From: UBA5109 sp963975155
GTDB lineage: Bacteria > Pseudomonadota > Gammaproteobacteria > Pseudomonadales > Pseudohongiellaceae
Reading direction: 5' to 3'
Assembly: GCA_963975155.1 (NCBI GenBank)
Contig: CAXBFG010000012.1
Location: 1-47,702 of the forward strand
Length of the DNA stretch: 47,702 nt
Under the pieces are notes generated by a model. The model made no database searches and was not told the DNA's origin. It saw only the letters and a list, made by a program, of their open reading frames with translations. The translations under genes and the position numbers were made by a program. Positions 15,794 through 24,442 of the stretch are shown here, piece after piece; position 1 is the stretch's first letter; each line of letters opens with the position of its first letter.

Positions 15794-16021
15794 ATGAAAG
15801 ACAGACGCAGTCCAAACCAGCAAGCAGCGGAGAAAATTCCTGAAGAATTAGCCAGGCAAGCCAGAACACAATTGGAATCAGAAATCAGCATCCTGAAAAG
15901 CTGGCTCAAGGACCTGAATGAAACCCGCGAAGATAATCCTGAATCCATAATTGCCCGAAATTCCTATACTGAAATGCTACAAAATCGCCAGGAATTATTA
16001 GATACACTTAACGAACACTAA
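15794..16021 (+). CDS. small conserved-type hypothetical protein
   Basis: 75 residues, almost entirely charged helix: AAEKIPEELARQARTQLESE, then ILKSWLKDLNETRED and an ending of MLQNRQELLDTLNEH. No membrane segment or Cys. A small coiled-coil or helical hairpin is likely. It is 12 bases upstream of the dUTPase-like gene on the same strand, so co-transcription is likely. The ribosome site before ATG 15794 is weak. No family recognised. Confidence 0.6.
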   Translation: MKDRRSPNQQAAEKIPEELARQARTQLESEISILKSWLKDLNETREDNPESIIARNSYTEMLQNRQELLDTLNEH

Positions 16022-16033
16022 CAAGGTTTCACT

Positions 16034-16687
16034 ATGCTTACTCAAACCCAGGCCGAAGTCATGCTCACCCTGCAGGCCAACATGAATGCCAAAGTTAACC
16101 CGCAGTGGATTAAAGCCGGCTACCCGTATTTACGGGCCGTTGTTGTCGAAGGTGCCGAGGCCATGGAACATCATGGCTGGAAGTGGTGGAAAAAACAGGA
16201 ATGCGATTTACAGCAACTGCAAATGGAACTGGTCGATATCTGGCACTTCACCCTGTCTCATATCCTGCTGGAAGTGCATGGCGACCAAAAGCTCGCCACT
16301 AAAAGACTGCTGACACTGCTGGCCGATGATTCCACACTAGTATTTGATAATAAAACCTATAATATCAACAAATTAGACTTGATATCTAAAGTTGAACTTG
16401 AAATAGGTTTGGCAGCTGCCAGACGCATCAGTATCCCGCTTTTTGAGTCCCTGCTGACTGACTGTAAAATGGACTGGAAAGAACTCTACTGTCAGTACGT
16501 CGGCAAAAATGTGCTGAATTTTTTCCGTCAGGATAATGGTTATAAGGAAGGTACTTACAAAAAAAGCTGGGACGGCCGCGAGGATAATGAGCATCTGGTT
16601 GAAGTAATGACCCAGATTGATAGTGAACACCCTGAATTTCAGCAGATACTCTACCAGAGCCTGAAGGACCGTTACGCTGGCAGATAA
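16034..16687 (+). CDS. dUTP diphosphatase-like (all-alpha NTP pyrophosphatase, dimeric type)
   Basis: 217 residues. The first half carries the metal-binding pattern of the all-alpha NTP pyrophosphohydrolase/dimeric dUTPase group: VVEGAEAMEHHGWKWWKKQE and, one helix later, MELVDIWHFTLSHIL, i.e. paired E/E and E..D helices holding Mg2+. The second half has the GLAAARRISI-LLTDCKMDWKELY and NFFRQDNGYKEGTYKKSWDG segments typical of this family. It would hydrolyse dUTP to dUMP and PPi in the cytosol, keeping uracil out of DNA. Ribosome site AAGG lies before ATG 16034. The trimeric dut gene is not in the window. Confidence 0.82.
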   Translation: MLTQTQAEVMLTLQANMNAKVNPQWIKAGYPYLRAVVVEGAEAMEHHGWKWWKKQECDLQQLQMELVDIWHFTLSHILLEVHGDQKLATKRLLTLLADDSTLVFDNKTYNINKLDLISKVELEIGLAAARRISIPLFESLLTDCKMDWKELYCQYVGKNVLNFFRQDNGYKEGTYKKSWDGREDNEHLVEVMTQIDSEHPEFQQILYQSLKDRYAGR

Positions 16688-16730
16688 AGCAAAGAACTTC
16701 TGATGGCTCGAAACCAATAGGAGCTTAAAC

Positions 16731-17237
16731 TTGACTGAGCATGTTTCCGAAACAGATCCAAATCTGATCCTGCTTGATGAACTCGACGATTTTTCCAGGC
16801 ATTCTTTAAAGCTGCTTGAAGAATCCAGACGTGAAGTCCTCTTACTCAGCAAGACTCTGGATCCAAATCTCTATAACAACGAAGCATTTTACCAGCATCT
16901 GCTCGATATCGTGCGCCGTGATCGCGTTGCACAGGTGAAGATTCTGGTGAAAGATATCCGCCCCGTGGTTGAACAGGGCCACCGTATTCTGAATCTGGCC
17001 CGCAAATTATCCAGCAAGATTGAAATACGTAAACTCCTGACCCGACCTGAAAAGGATGCAATTGCCTATCTGATAGGTGACCGCAGGCATCTCCTCTATA
17101 TGCACGAAGATCAGATTTATAACGGCTTTGTAAATTATGCTGCAGCTGTGGAATGCAAGGGACTGGCCGACGAATTCACTTACCTCTGGGATAAACACAG
17201 CGAGCTTGATCCGGCTTTGCGTAGTATGTTGATTTAG
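16731..17237 (+). CDS. PLD-like/DUF7931-type protein, function unknown
   Basis: 168 residues from TTG 16731, chosen because AGGAG at 16719-16723 sits 7 bases upstream. The sequence DDFSRHSLKLLEESRREVLL and RDRVAQVKILVKDIRPVVEQ, followed by GHRILNLARKLSSKIEIRKL, resembles one half of a phospholipase D-like fold, as seen in proteins labelled DUF7931 and often found near or fused to acetyltransferases. The catalytic HKD motif is absent, so it is probably not an active phosphodiesterase. Follows the dUTPase-like gene by 43 bases on the same strand. Confidence 0.65.
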   Translation: MTEHVSETDPNLILLDELDDFSRHSLKLLEESRREVLLLSKTLDPNLYNNEAFYQHLLDIVRRDRVAQVKILVKDIRPVVEQGHRILNLARKLSSKIEIRKLLTRPEKDAIAYLIGDRRHLLYMHEDQIYNGFVNYAAAVECKGLADEFTYLWDKHSELDPALRSMLI

Positions 17238-17370
17238 TTGCAGGGTTTCAGCTAAGTACCGCTTTATTTACTAGAGCGCTAACCTGACGTTTCTGTTCTT
17301 ATTGATATTTTGCTGATATTTTTACTTATTGAAGCGACTCTCCATTCATCTAACGAGGCATATTCAACTC

Positions 17371-18762
17371 ATGCAAATGTATATTAAAACGAGATTGACT
17401 GTATTTGCTTTTACCCTGTTTGCGTCACCGATGGGATTTGCACAAAGCAACTCTGGCAGTAATGAAATCCTGTTGCAGGGCGGTTATGTACTGTCTATGG
17501 ATAATGATATCGGTGATTTAGCGAGCGGTGATGTGCTTATCCGGGACGGGCAAATCATCGAAGTTTCTGCTTCCATTGAAGCACCGCAGGCACAAATCAT
17601 TGATGCGACGGGCATGGTTATCATGCCGGGCTTTGTTGAAACACACTGGCATATGTGGGAAAGCTCCTTACGTGGTATGGCCAATGATGCTGCAGAATAT
17701 TTTTACTATTCTCAAGTTTTGGCACCTCACTATACGCCTGAAGATTTCCATGCAGCTGTCAAATATGCTGCCCTGGACGCGATTAATGCCGGCATCACTA
17801 CCGTTCATAACTGGGCTGGAGTCCAGACAGACTTTGAAATTGTCCAGGCCGAAATGCGGGCTCTGGTCGAGAGTGGATTACGAGCGAAAATGGGCTATCT
17901 GGCAGTTATCAGGGAAGAATTGACTGAAGAGGCCGAACTCAGCAGGGCAATTAACTGGATTAATGAAAATGGTGAACAACGACTAGGTTTGAGCTTGTTG
18001 CTTGATGGTGTACAAGCTGAACAGATGCAAACTGCCACGGAATTGGGGAGAACATTGAAGCTCTGGCCGATCACTGATCATAGTGGCGGTCTGGGAACTC
18101 CGGAAGTTAGCGGCGAAGAATTTATAGTGACACATGGTCCGGGATTAACACCGGAAGCCATTGAGATCATGGTTGAAAAGGATATTAAGGTTGCATTGTC
18201 ACCTTTAATTGATCCCATGATCGGTGGGGGTCTGCCGCCAGTATATGCGCTGCTTGCAGGCGGTATACCGCTGGAAAATATTAGTTTTTCGGTTGATGTC
18301 AGTGCCCAGACACCTGTTGACCCTTTTGCCTCATTGAGAGCCATGGTGAATTCCGCACGCATGCAGCAAGTCCAGGCCAACCAAGTCGGGGTGACAGCAG
18401 GAACACTTATAATCCCTGCGCCAGGCACTGAATGGATTTTTTCTTATCGTGATGCTCTGCTTACCGGCACTTACGGGGGTGCCAATGTGCTTGGGCTTGC
18501 CGATCAGACAGGGTCATTGACACCAGGCAAGCGCGCTGATGTCATCATGGTAAATATGAACATGATTAACATGCTGCCATTAACCGATGTGGATATACCC
18601 ATGCAACTCGTTCAGCATGGGCTTCCTGCAAATGTTGATACCGTCATTATCGATGGTCATATCCGAAAACTGAATGGCGAACTTGTTGACGTTGATATGC
18701 AGCGGGTAATCAATGAAGCAGCTCAGTCACAGGCAGGAATCCGCAGTCGTGCCGGCGAATAA
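17371..18762 (+). CDS. exported amidohydrolase (SsnA/TrzN-like metal hydrolase family)
   Basis: 463 residues from ATG 17371; a TTG at 17329 is in frame but would put 14 polar residues before the signal peptide. Residues 3-25 (YIKTRLTVFAFTLFASPMGFAQ) look like a Sec signal with cleavage after FAQ, so the enzyme should be periplasmic, unusual for this superfamily. The metal-binding HxH is in FVETHWHMWESSLRG; further likely ligands are in ITDHSGGLG, IVTHGPGLT and the Asp of FSVDVSAQTP. The C-terminal GSLTPGKRADVIMVN is a standard amidohydrolase ending. Substrate unknown; family members act on deaminatable heterocycles, imidazolones and related amides. Single gene with its own spacing on both sides. 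Confidence 0.85.
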   Translation: MQMYIKTRLTVFAFTLFASPMGFAQSNSGSNEILLQGGYVLSMDNDIGDLASGDVLIRDGQIIEVSASIEAPQAQIIDATGMVIMPGFVETHWHMWESSLRGMANDAAEYFYYSQVLAPHYTPEDFHAAVKYAALDAINAGITTVHNWAGVQTDFEIVQAEMRALVESGLRAKMGYLAVIREELTEEAELSRAINWINENGEQRLGLSLLLDGVQAEQMQTATELGRTLKLWPITDHSGGLGTPEVSGEEFIVTHGPGLTPEAIEIMVEKDIKVALSPLIDPMIGGGLPPVYALLAGGIPLENISFSVDVSAQTPVDPFASLRAMVNSARMQQVQANQVGVTAGTLIIPAPGTEWIFSYRDALLTGTYGGANVLGLADQTGSLTPGKRADVIMVNMNMINMLPLTDVDIPMQLVQHGLPANVDTVIIDGHIRKLNGELVDVDMQRVINEAAQSQAGIRSRAGE

Positions 18763-18881
18763 GCCACTGTTATTTTGCAGACACCTTTCAGTTAGAGAAA
18801 TTGACCAGAATCAGCGGAAACATCTGGGGCTGATAACTTCTCTTTACCAGCATGACAATATTTAAGCCGCTGGTATTTCCT

Positions 18882-18909
18882 CTGGCACTTCCTGCCAGCA
18901 GGTTTTACT
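18882..18909 (+). terminator. possible terminator downstream of the amidohydrolase
   Basis: CTGGCA (18882-18887) pairs with TGCCAG (18893-18898) across a 5-base loop, followed by CAGGTTTT and a T-rich run. It is 120 bases after the amidohydrolase stop. The stem is short, and the T-run begins a few bases late, so the call is tentative. Confidence 0.4.
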
Positions 18910-18990
18910 CGTTTTTTTTAGGGGCTACCTGGAACTGCAATGTTGAAGTGCGGCCGACGGGACGGTTTGGAATGTTATGGAATATTGAAA

Positions 18991-19067
18991 TGGGGTGGCC
19001 GACGGGGATCGAACCCGCGACAACAGGAATCACAATCCTGGGCTCTACCAACTGAGCTACGGCCACC
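18991..19067 (-). tRNA. tRNA-His (anticodon GTG)
   Basis: Minus strand: extra G at -1 (G-1) before GTGGCCG, pairing with CGGCCAC plus C73, the histidine-tRNA identity pair; anticodon loop ATTGTGATT gives GTG; T-arm GCGGGTTCGATCCCCGT-like; CCA encoded. Last of a three-tRNA group transcribed Pro-Arg-His. Confidence 0.95.
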
Positions 19068-19104
19068 ATAAAGATATATGACTGATTCTTTGCCAGCGCT
19101 GAAC

Positions 19105-19181
19105 TGGCGCGCCCGGCAGGATTCGAACCTGCTACCCTCGGCTTAGAAGGCCGATGCTCTATCCTGATGAGCTACGGGCGC
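19105..19181 (-). tRNA. tRNA-Arg (anticodon TCT)
   Basis: Minus strand: GCGCCCG acceptor with CGGGCGC, D-arm AGCTCATCAGGATAGAGC, anticodon stem CGGCC/GGCCG around TTCTAAG giving TCT (reads AGA), T-arm GCAGGTTCGAATCCTGC, G73 and CCA. Similar to E. coli tRNA-Arg4. Confidence 0.95.
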
Positions 19182-19214
19182 TTAACTTGGGTTCACAATA
19201 TAGCAGGTTGAAAT

Positions 19215-19291
19215 TGGTCGGGGTAGAGAGATTCGAACTCCCGACATCCTGCTCCCAAAGCAGGCGCGCTACCAGACTGCGCTATACCCCG
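19215..19291 (-). tRNA. tRNA-Pro (anticodon TGG)
   Basis: Minus strand: CGGGGTA acceptor with TACCCCG, D-arm AGCGCAGTCTGGTAGCGC, anticodon stem CTGCT/AGCAG around TTGGGA giving TGG, T-arm GGGAGTTCGAATCTCTC, A73 and CCA. First of the Pro-Arg-His group; its promoter should lie in 19292-19372. Confidence 0.95.
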
Positions 19292-19372
19292 AACATTCTT
19301 CAAATAGACTTCTTGCGAAGAGGCGGCATGATACTCATGCTCCCCGGATTCGTCAATGTTTCTCTGGCCTAT

Positions 19373-19757
19373 AGTCTCCAGTTTGAAATTTTTTCGCTTA
19401 TGTTCAGTCATGATGGTGAGCTCTTCTTTCGTCGACACGCCAAAAGACGTACGTCCTTGTACAGGCTCGGCTGACGACATCCCTGTCGTCAGACGGTCTC
19501 CGAAAGAAGAGCTCACCATCACGCCTATGCTTTTAACAATCTTGAAACTTTCACTAATGCTACGAAAGCCGCCGTTCCTGTCCTGCTCACCCATTGAGAT
19601 GCTTTTTTCCTGCCTGTTTTTCCGATCAGCGCGAGGACTGTCTGAGTCGCGAAGCGACGAGTTCCGCAGCGCCGGAAAAACAGGCAGGAAAGATCGAAGG
19701 GTGAGCAGGACAGGAACGGCGGCTTCTACACCACAAGAAATTTCAAACTGGAGACTA
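19373..19757. repeat. 385-base nested palindromic repeat element
   Basis: Three perfect inverted repeats are arranged in order. The outermost 19-base arm AGTCTCCAGTTTGAAATTT (19373-19391) returns inverted at 19738-19756. Inside on the left, a 21-base arm at 19411-19431 returns at 19501-19521, enclosing a short hairpin TGACGACA-TCCC-TGTCGTCA (19472-19491). Inside on the right, a 26-base arm at 19567-19592 returns at 19699-19724 and encloses a 19-base pair at 19606-19624/19673-19691 and a tip GTCGC-GAA-GCGAC. So the whole can fold into a stem carrying two long branched hairpins. No gene is supported inside. A second copy ends the window (47602-47702), so it is a dispersed element, MITE-like or REP-like. 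It separates the tRNA group from cysS. Confidence 0.9.
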
Positions 19758-19866
19758 CTCTATCGCAGGAACTGCTTCATTTTAAAATTGTCTGCCCGGA
19801 CATGAGCTGATTTCTATATGCAGTTCGCTCGCTCTAACTCCTCATCTGCAAACTGCCTGGCTATAT

Positions 19867-21255
19867 TCAGCTTCTTTCAATGCGCCAGCTTGTGACCCCA
19901 TCCTTGTCTTCGAGTATCACATTCAATGCAGTGAGTTCATCGCGAATCTGATCAGCCAGGGCCCAGTTTTTTTCCTCGCGTGCCTGCTTGCGTTGTGCGA
20001 TCAGTGCTTCAATATGCGCGGCATCGATGTCTGCGGCACCTTCCCGCAGAAAGGCTTCCGGTGCCATTTGCAATATACCCAGAATATCGCCCAGCTTTAA
20101 TAAAAGAGCACCAAGAGAAACTGCCTGTGTAGTATCCGTATCGCGCAAACGGTTAATTTCCCGGACCAGTTCAAACAGCACGCCAATGGCTTCCGGCGTA
20201 TTAAAGTCATCCTGCATCGCAGCATGGAAACGCATTTCTATATCACTGTTTTTTGGTGCAGTGCCCTGCTCCGCCTGCAGACCTTTCAGGGCATTATAAA
20301 AACGCTCCAGTGCGCTGTATGCCGTTTGCAGATTTTCCTCTGAATAATTTATGGCACTGCGGTAGTGACTGGAAATCAGAAAATAACGAATCACTTCTGC
20401 CGGATATTTGAGCAGTACATCACGTATCGTGAAGAAATTACCCAGCGACTTGGACATCTTTTCGTCATCAACACGCACCGGACCATTATGCATCCATGTA
20501 TGCACAAAGGTTTTACCGGTCGCCGCTTCCGACTGGGCTATTTCATTTTCATGATGAGGAAACATCAGGTCAGACCCGCCACCGTGAATATCAAAAGTAG
20601 GACCCAGGGCACAGGTCGACATGGCTGAACATTCTATATGCCAGCCGGGGCGCCCCTTGCCCCAGGGAGAATCCCAGCCAGGCTCATCGGCTGTGGCACT
20701 TTTCCATAACGCAAAATCTCGTGCATCCTGTTTACTGTCACCTATTTCAACACGCGCACCATCGAGTAATTCGTCCAGGTTTTTGCGGGAAAGTTTGGCG
20801 TAATCTTTAAATTTGCTGACCGAATAATAAACGTCGCCCTTACCATCGGCATAGGCATAGCCTTTGGACACCAGGTTTTCGATCATGCCTATAATTTCAC
20901 CGATATGCTCAGTCGCCCGAGGTTCAAAATCCGGCGGCACGATATTCAGGGCTTTTTCATCTTCATGCATAAAGCCGATAAAGCGTTCGGTCAGTGCACT
21001 AAAATCTTCATTGTTTTCCTGGGCGCGCCTGATGATTTTATCATCCACATCGGTGATATTTCTGACATAGGTAACTTCAAAACCGCTGGCACGCAGGTAA
21101 CGAACAATCACATCGAAAGCCACCAGCATGCGGGCATGACCAATATGTGAATAATCATAGGTGGTCAGGCCACAGACATACATCCGCACCTTGCCTGGCT
21201 CAATGGGCTGGAAAGTTTCCTTTGCATGGGTAAGAGTGTTGTAAATTTTTAACAC
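19867..21255 (-). CDS. cysS: cysteinyl-tRNA synthetase
   Basis: 462 residues, normal length (E. coli 461). Class I synthetase charging tRNA-Cys. HIGH motif in YDYSHIGHARMLV, the KMSKS loop in DDEKMSKSLGNFFT, and zinc ligands in YVCGLTTY, WHIECSAMS and HHENEIAQSEA. The start is a GTG at 21255 (MLKIYNTLTH is the standard family N-terminus). The gene follows glnS after 9 bases on the same strand, so the two are co-transcribed. Confidence 0.97.
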   Translation of the reverse strand: MLKIYNTLTHAKETFQPIEPGKVRMYVCGLTTYDYSHIGHARMLVAFDVIVRYLRASGFEVTYVRNITDVDDKIIRRAQENNEDFSALTERFIGFMHEDEKALNIVPPDFEPRATEHIGEIIGMIENLVSKGYAYADGKGDVYYSVSKFKDYAKLSRKNLDELLDGARVEIGDSKQDARDFALWKSATADEPGWDSPWGKGRPGWHIECSAMSTCALGPTFDIHGGGSDLMFPHHENEIAQSEAATGKTFVHTWMHNGPVRVDDEKMSKSLGNFFTIRDVLLKYPAEVIRYFLISSHYRSAINYSEENLQTAYSALERFYNALKGLQAEQGTAPKNSDIEMRFHAAMQDDFNTPEAIGVLFELVREINRLRDTDTTQAVSLGALLLKLGDILGILQMAPEAFLREGAADIDAAHIEALIAQRKQAREEKNWALADQIRDELTALNVILEDKDGVTSWRIERS

Positions 21256-21264
21256 GATACGTTT

Positions 21265-22941
21265 CTATTTATTCTGATTACTCTGGGCTTTACCCCAGGT
21301 ATCACGCAAACCAACCGTCAGGTTAAATACCGGCGCAGTGCTTTTATGATCTACCCGGTCTGCCACGAAGTACCCTTCCCTCTCAAACTGAAAACGCTCT
21401 TCGGCCTGGGCTGTTGCCAGACTAGGTTCGAGTTTGCAGCCCTGTATTACCTGCATGGCATCCGGATTAATAAAGTCACGATAATCGCCGTCTGCGGCAT
21501 CAGGGTTTTCATTCAGAAATAAACGATCATAGAGTCGAACTTCTGCATCTATGGCTGACTTCGCCGGAACCCAGTGAATCACACCTTTTACTTTACGCCC
21601 TTCCGGTTTGGCACCCAGTGTGCTGGCATCATGACTGCAACGTAACTCGGTAATATTACCTTCTGCATCCTTGATTACTGCTTCACACTTGACCACATAA
21701 GCACCACGCAAGCGAACTTCACCGCCACTAACCAGCCGTTTGAATCCCGGCGGAGGTAGCTCTGCAAAATCATTGTGGTCTATATATAGTTCACGCTGAA
21801 AAGGAATTTCCCGTGCGCCCATCGTCTCATCTTTAGGATGTCGGCTCAGGCTTAATATTTCTTCCTTATCTTCGGGGTAATCTTCAATCACGATTTTCAG
21901 GGGGCGCAATACAGCCATGGCACGAGGTGAAGTCTGATCCAGGTCTTCACGCAGAGCATGTTCCAGCATGGCAACATCCACCATGCTGTTGGTCCGGGTG
22001 ACGCCAATGCTTTCACAGAAATTTCGAATAGCCATCGGGGTATAACCACGGCGGCGCATACCTTCCAGGGTTGGCATACGTGGGTCATCCCAGCCAGCAA
22101 CAAGCTGTTCATCAACCAGTTGTTTGAGCTTGCGTTTGCTCATGATAGTGTAATTGATATTGAGTCTGGCAAATTCTATTTGCTGCGGGTGAACTGGCAG
22201 GTCAAGCTGATCCAGCACCCAGTCATAGAGCGGACGATGATCTTCAAATTCCAGCGAACAGAGTGAATGCGTAATACCTTCCAATGCATCTGAAATACAG
22301 TGGGTATAGTCATACATCGGATAAATACACCAGGTGTCACCCGTCTGATGATGATGCTGATGACGAATACGATAAAGCACCGGATCACGCATATTCATGT
22401 TCGGTGATGACATATCAATACGGGCCCGCAAACTGTATTCACTATTCTTGAATTCTCCGGCCTTCATGCGCCGAAACAAGGCCATATTCTCTTCGACAGG
22501 ACGCTCACGATCCGGGCTGTTACGGCCAGGTTCCGTCAGGGTGCCGCGATACTCCCTGGCCTGTTCGGGTGTCAGGCTGCAGACATAAGCCTTGCCATCA
22601 GCTATTAATTTTTCTGCCAGCTCATAGAGCTTGTCAAAATAGGATGAAGAATAATATTCCCTGTCGGCCCAGTCGAAACCCAGCCAGTGAATACTCTCCT
22701 TAATTGAATTGATGTATTCAATGCTTTCCTTTTCAGGATTAGTGTCATCAAAACGCAGATTACACAAACCATCGAAAATTTCAGCGGTGATAAAATTCAG
22801 ACAAATTGCCTTGGCATGACCAATGTGCAAATAACCGTTGGGTTCGGGCGGGAAGCGGGTATGCACTTTTCCATCGTGTTTATTGTTTTTCAGATCTTCA
22901 CGGATAATCTGCTGAATAAAATTGGAAGGACTTTCAGTCAT
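21265..22941 (-). CDS. glnS: glutaminyl-tRNA synthetase
   Basis: 558 residues from ATG 22941 (E. coli 554). A TTG at 22971 is also in frame, but MTESPSNFIQQIIREDLKNN is the usual N-terminus and a weak AGG site precedes it. Class I synthetase for tRNA-Gln: FPPEPNGYLHIGHAKAICLN contains the HIGH motif and TIMSKRKLKQLV the KMSKS counterpart; the anticodon-binding beta-barrel is the C-terminal 200 residues. The GlnRS-type C-terminus (VADRVDHKSTAPVFNLTVGL) separates it from GltX. First gene of the glnS-cysS unit, divergent from ppiB. Confidence 0.97.
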   Translation of the reverse strand: MTESPSNFIQQIIREDLKNNKHDGKVHTRFPPEPNGYLHIGHAKAICLNFITAEIFDGLCNLRFDDTNPEKESIEYINSIKESIHWLGFDWADREYYSSSYFDKLYELAEKLIADGKAYVCSLTPEQAREYRGTLTEPGRNSPDRERPVEENMALFRRMKAGEFKNSEYSLRARIDMSSPNMNMRDPVLYRIRHQHHHQTGDTWCIYPMYDYTHCISDALEGITHSLCSLEFEDHRPLYDWVLDQLDLPVHPQQIEFARLNINYTIMSKRKLKQLVDEQLVAGWDDPRMPTLEGMRRRGYTPMAIRNFCESIGVTRTNSMVDVAMLEHALREDLDQTSPRAMAVLRPLKIVIEDYPEDKEEILSLSRHPKDETMGAREIPFQRELYIDHNDFAELPPPGFKRLVSGGEVRLRGAYVVKCEAVIKDAEGNITELRCSHDASTLGAKPEGRKVKGVIHWVPAKSAIDAEVRLYDRLFLNENPDAADGDYRDFINPDAMQVIQGCKLEPSLATAQAEERFQFEREGYFVADRVDHKSTAPVFNLTVGLRDTWGKAQSNQNK

Positions 22942-23045
22942 ACGGCCTGCTTGCTTTCTAATGGGACACAAAGGGCGTTATTATAGCGCTCTTGCAAGTG
23001 TCACACTACAAGCAAAGAAAGTTTACCCAAGCTATCAGGATTTAA

Positions 23046-23150
23046 GTAGTAGTGAGTTTATGATTAAGGAGACGTCCGAGCCATGGATGGCGAGGCCGAG
23101 CACACAGGAATGTGTGTCTGCGTTCTCCTAAGCATAAACTCGTTACTGCT
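23046..23150. repeat. hairpin repeat element between glnS and ppiB
   Basis: GAGTTTATG (23054-23062) and CATAAACTC (23133-23141) are perfect inverse copies; inside them TTAAGGAGA faces TTCTCCTAA, and further in are CCATGGATGG and CACACAGGAATGTGTG, each locally palindromic. The pattern of two short stem-loops with tips GGAT or GGAAT matches the left branch of the element at 19411-19521, suggesting a related dispersed repeat. It lies between two divergent genes, in the promoter region. Confidence 0.7.
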
Positions 23151-23192
23151 AAACATAGCTGATTAAATTCACAAAACAAAAGAGAGTTATTC

Positions 23193-23687
23193 ATGATTGT
23201 TTTACACACCAACGCCGGCGATATCACCCTGGAACTGGATTTTGAAAATGCCCCCATCAGTGCTGCCAATTTCAAACAATACGCAGAGGACGGACATTAC
23301 AATGGCACCATTTTTCATCGGGTTATCGAAAATTTCATGATTCAGGGCGGCGGTTTTGAGCCAGGCCTGAAACAAAAACCAACCCGATCGACTATCCAGA
23401 ATGAAGCGGACAATGGCCTTACTAACGACACAGGTACCATCGCCATGGCCAGAACCATGGAACCACATTCTGCATCGGCACAATTTTTTATTAATCTCAC
23501 CGATAATGATTTTCTCAATCACAGCGCCAAAACCGCCCAGGGTTGGGGTTATGCGGTATTCGGCAAAGTTACAGACGGTATGGACGTGGTCAATACCATA
23601 AAGCAATGCAGCACTGGTATGCGTGCAGGCCATCAGGATGTACCGCTGGAAGATGTAATAATTGAATCGGTGACCGTCACGGACTAG
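23193..23687 (+). CDS. ppiB: peptidyl-prolyl cis-trans isomerase, cyclophilin type (PpiB)
   Basis: 164 residues, equal to E. coli PpiB, without signal peptide, hence cytosolic. The cyclophilin core is complete: YNGTIFHRVIENFMIQGGGF holds the catalytic Arg and Phe, followed by IAMARTMEPHSASAQFFINL and WGYAVFGKVTDGMDVV. It speeds proline isomerisation in folding proteins. AGAGAG just before the ATG serves as ribosome site. First gene of a run with lpxH 6 bases downstream, the usual gammaproteobacterial pairing. Confidence 0.96.
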   Translation: MIVLHTNAGDITLELDFENAPISAANFKQYAEDGHYNGTIFHRVIENFMIQGGGFEPGLKQKPTRSTIQNEADNGLTNDTGTIAMARTMEPHSASAQFFINLTDNDFLNHSAKTAQGWGYAVFGKVTDGMDVVNTIKQCSTGMRAGHQDVPLEDVIIESVTVTD

Positions 23688-23693
23688 ATCTGG

Positions 23694-24440
23694 ATGACAG
23701 ACAAGCCCATTTTATTTATCTCGGATCTGCATCTGGAAGCGGAAAGGCCCGATATCAGTCAGGCTTTTTTCAGTTTTCTCAATAAGCACGCCACAGAAGC
23801 ACAGTCTCTATATATTCTGGGCGATTTTTTTAATGTCTGGATTGGTGATGATTATGTCAGCGATCTCAATACCCGGGTCGCGGAAGCACTTTACAAGCTG
23901 AGTAAAGCGGGTCTGAAAATAAAACTGATGCACGGCAACCGTGATTTTTTACTGGGCAATGATTTTGCCGGGCGCTGTGGTGCTGAGCTAATTGAAGAAC
24001 CCTATTTACTGGAGGCCTTCGGACAACAGGTGCTGCTGATGCACGGGGACGTACTGTGTACACGTGATCATGACTACATGACATTTCGCAGCATGGTTCG
24101 TGATCCCGAATGGCAACAGAACTTTCTGGCTCGTCCTATGGAGGAAAGACTTGCCTTTGCTGAACAGGCACGGGAACAAAGCAAGGCTATGAGCAGCAAC
24201 AAAGCCGAAGACATAATGGATGTCACCCCGGAAGCCGTCAGAACCCTTATGCAGCAGTTCAACATTGAAACCCTGATTCATGGTCACACCCATCGCCCCG
24301 ATGTACACAAGCTACACTCAGATTCAGGTTCAAAAAGCGCAAGGCGCCTGGTACTCGGCGACTGGGAACAAGGTGGCTGGTATATAAGCTGGACCAGTGA
24401 GCAATTAAAGCTAAAGCGCTTGCAGCCTGTGATCGGATAG
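23694..24440 (+). CDS. lpxH: UDP-2,3-diacylglucosamine diphosphatase
   Basis: 248 residues (E. coli 240). Calcineurin-like metallophosphatase: FISDLHLEAERP (DxH), YILGDFFNVWIGDD (GDxxD), MHGNRDFLLG (GNHD-type, GNRD as in LpxH), MHGDVLCTRDHDYM and IHGHTHRPDVH. It hydrolyses UDP-2,3-diacylglucosamine to lipid X at the inner membrane face in lipid A synthesis, using Mn2+. Directly follows ppiB and is followed by the pirin gene after 2 bases. It confirms an outer-membrane (Gram-negative) host. Confidence 0.96.
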   Translation: MTDKPILFISDLHLEAERPDISQAFFSFLNKHATEAQSLYILGDFFNVWIGDDYVSDLNTRVAEALYKLSKAGLKIKLMHGNRDFLLGNDFAGRCGAELIEEPYLLEAFGQQVLLMHGDVLCTRDHDYMTFRSMVRDPEWQQNFLARPMEERLAFAEQAREQSKAMSSNKAEDIMDVTPEAVRTLMQQFNIETLIHGHTHRPDVHKLHSDSGSKSARRLVLGDWEQGGWYISWTSEQLKLKRLQPVIG

Positions 24441-24442
24441 TC

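Noticed and set aside
17329..17370. TTG start for the amidohydrolase
   Set aside because: It would put 14 polar residues before the signal peptide and has no ribosome site; the later ATG fits better.
18852..19474. Several frames of 67-106 codons over the Pro-Arg-His tRNA group
   Set aside because: Their GxEPATTGI and FELPTSCSQ parts are translations of tRNA sequence, a common false gene in databases.
19193..19805. Frames of 133 and 149 codons across the palindromic element
   Set aside because: They follow the inverted repeats and tRNA-Pro, have no ribosome site, and resemble no protein.
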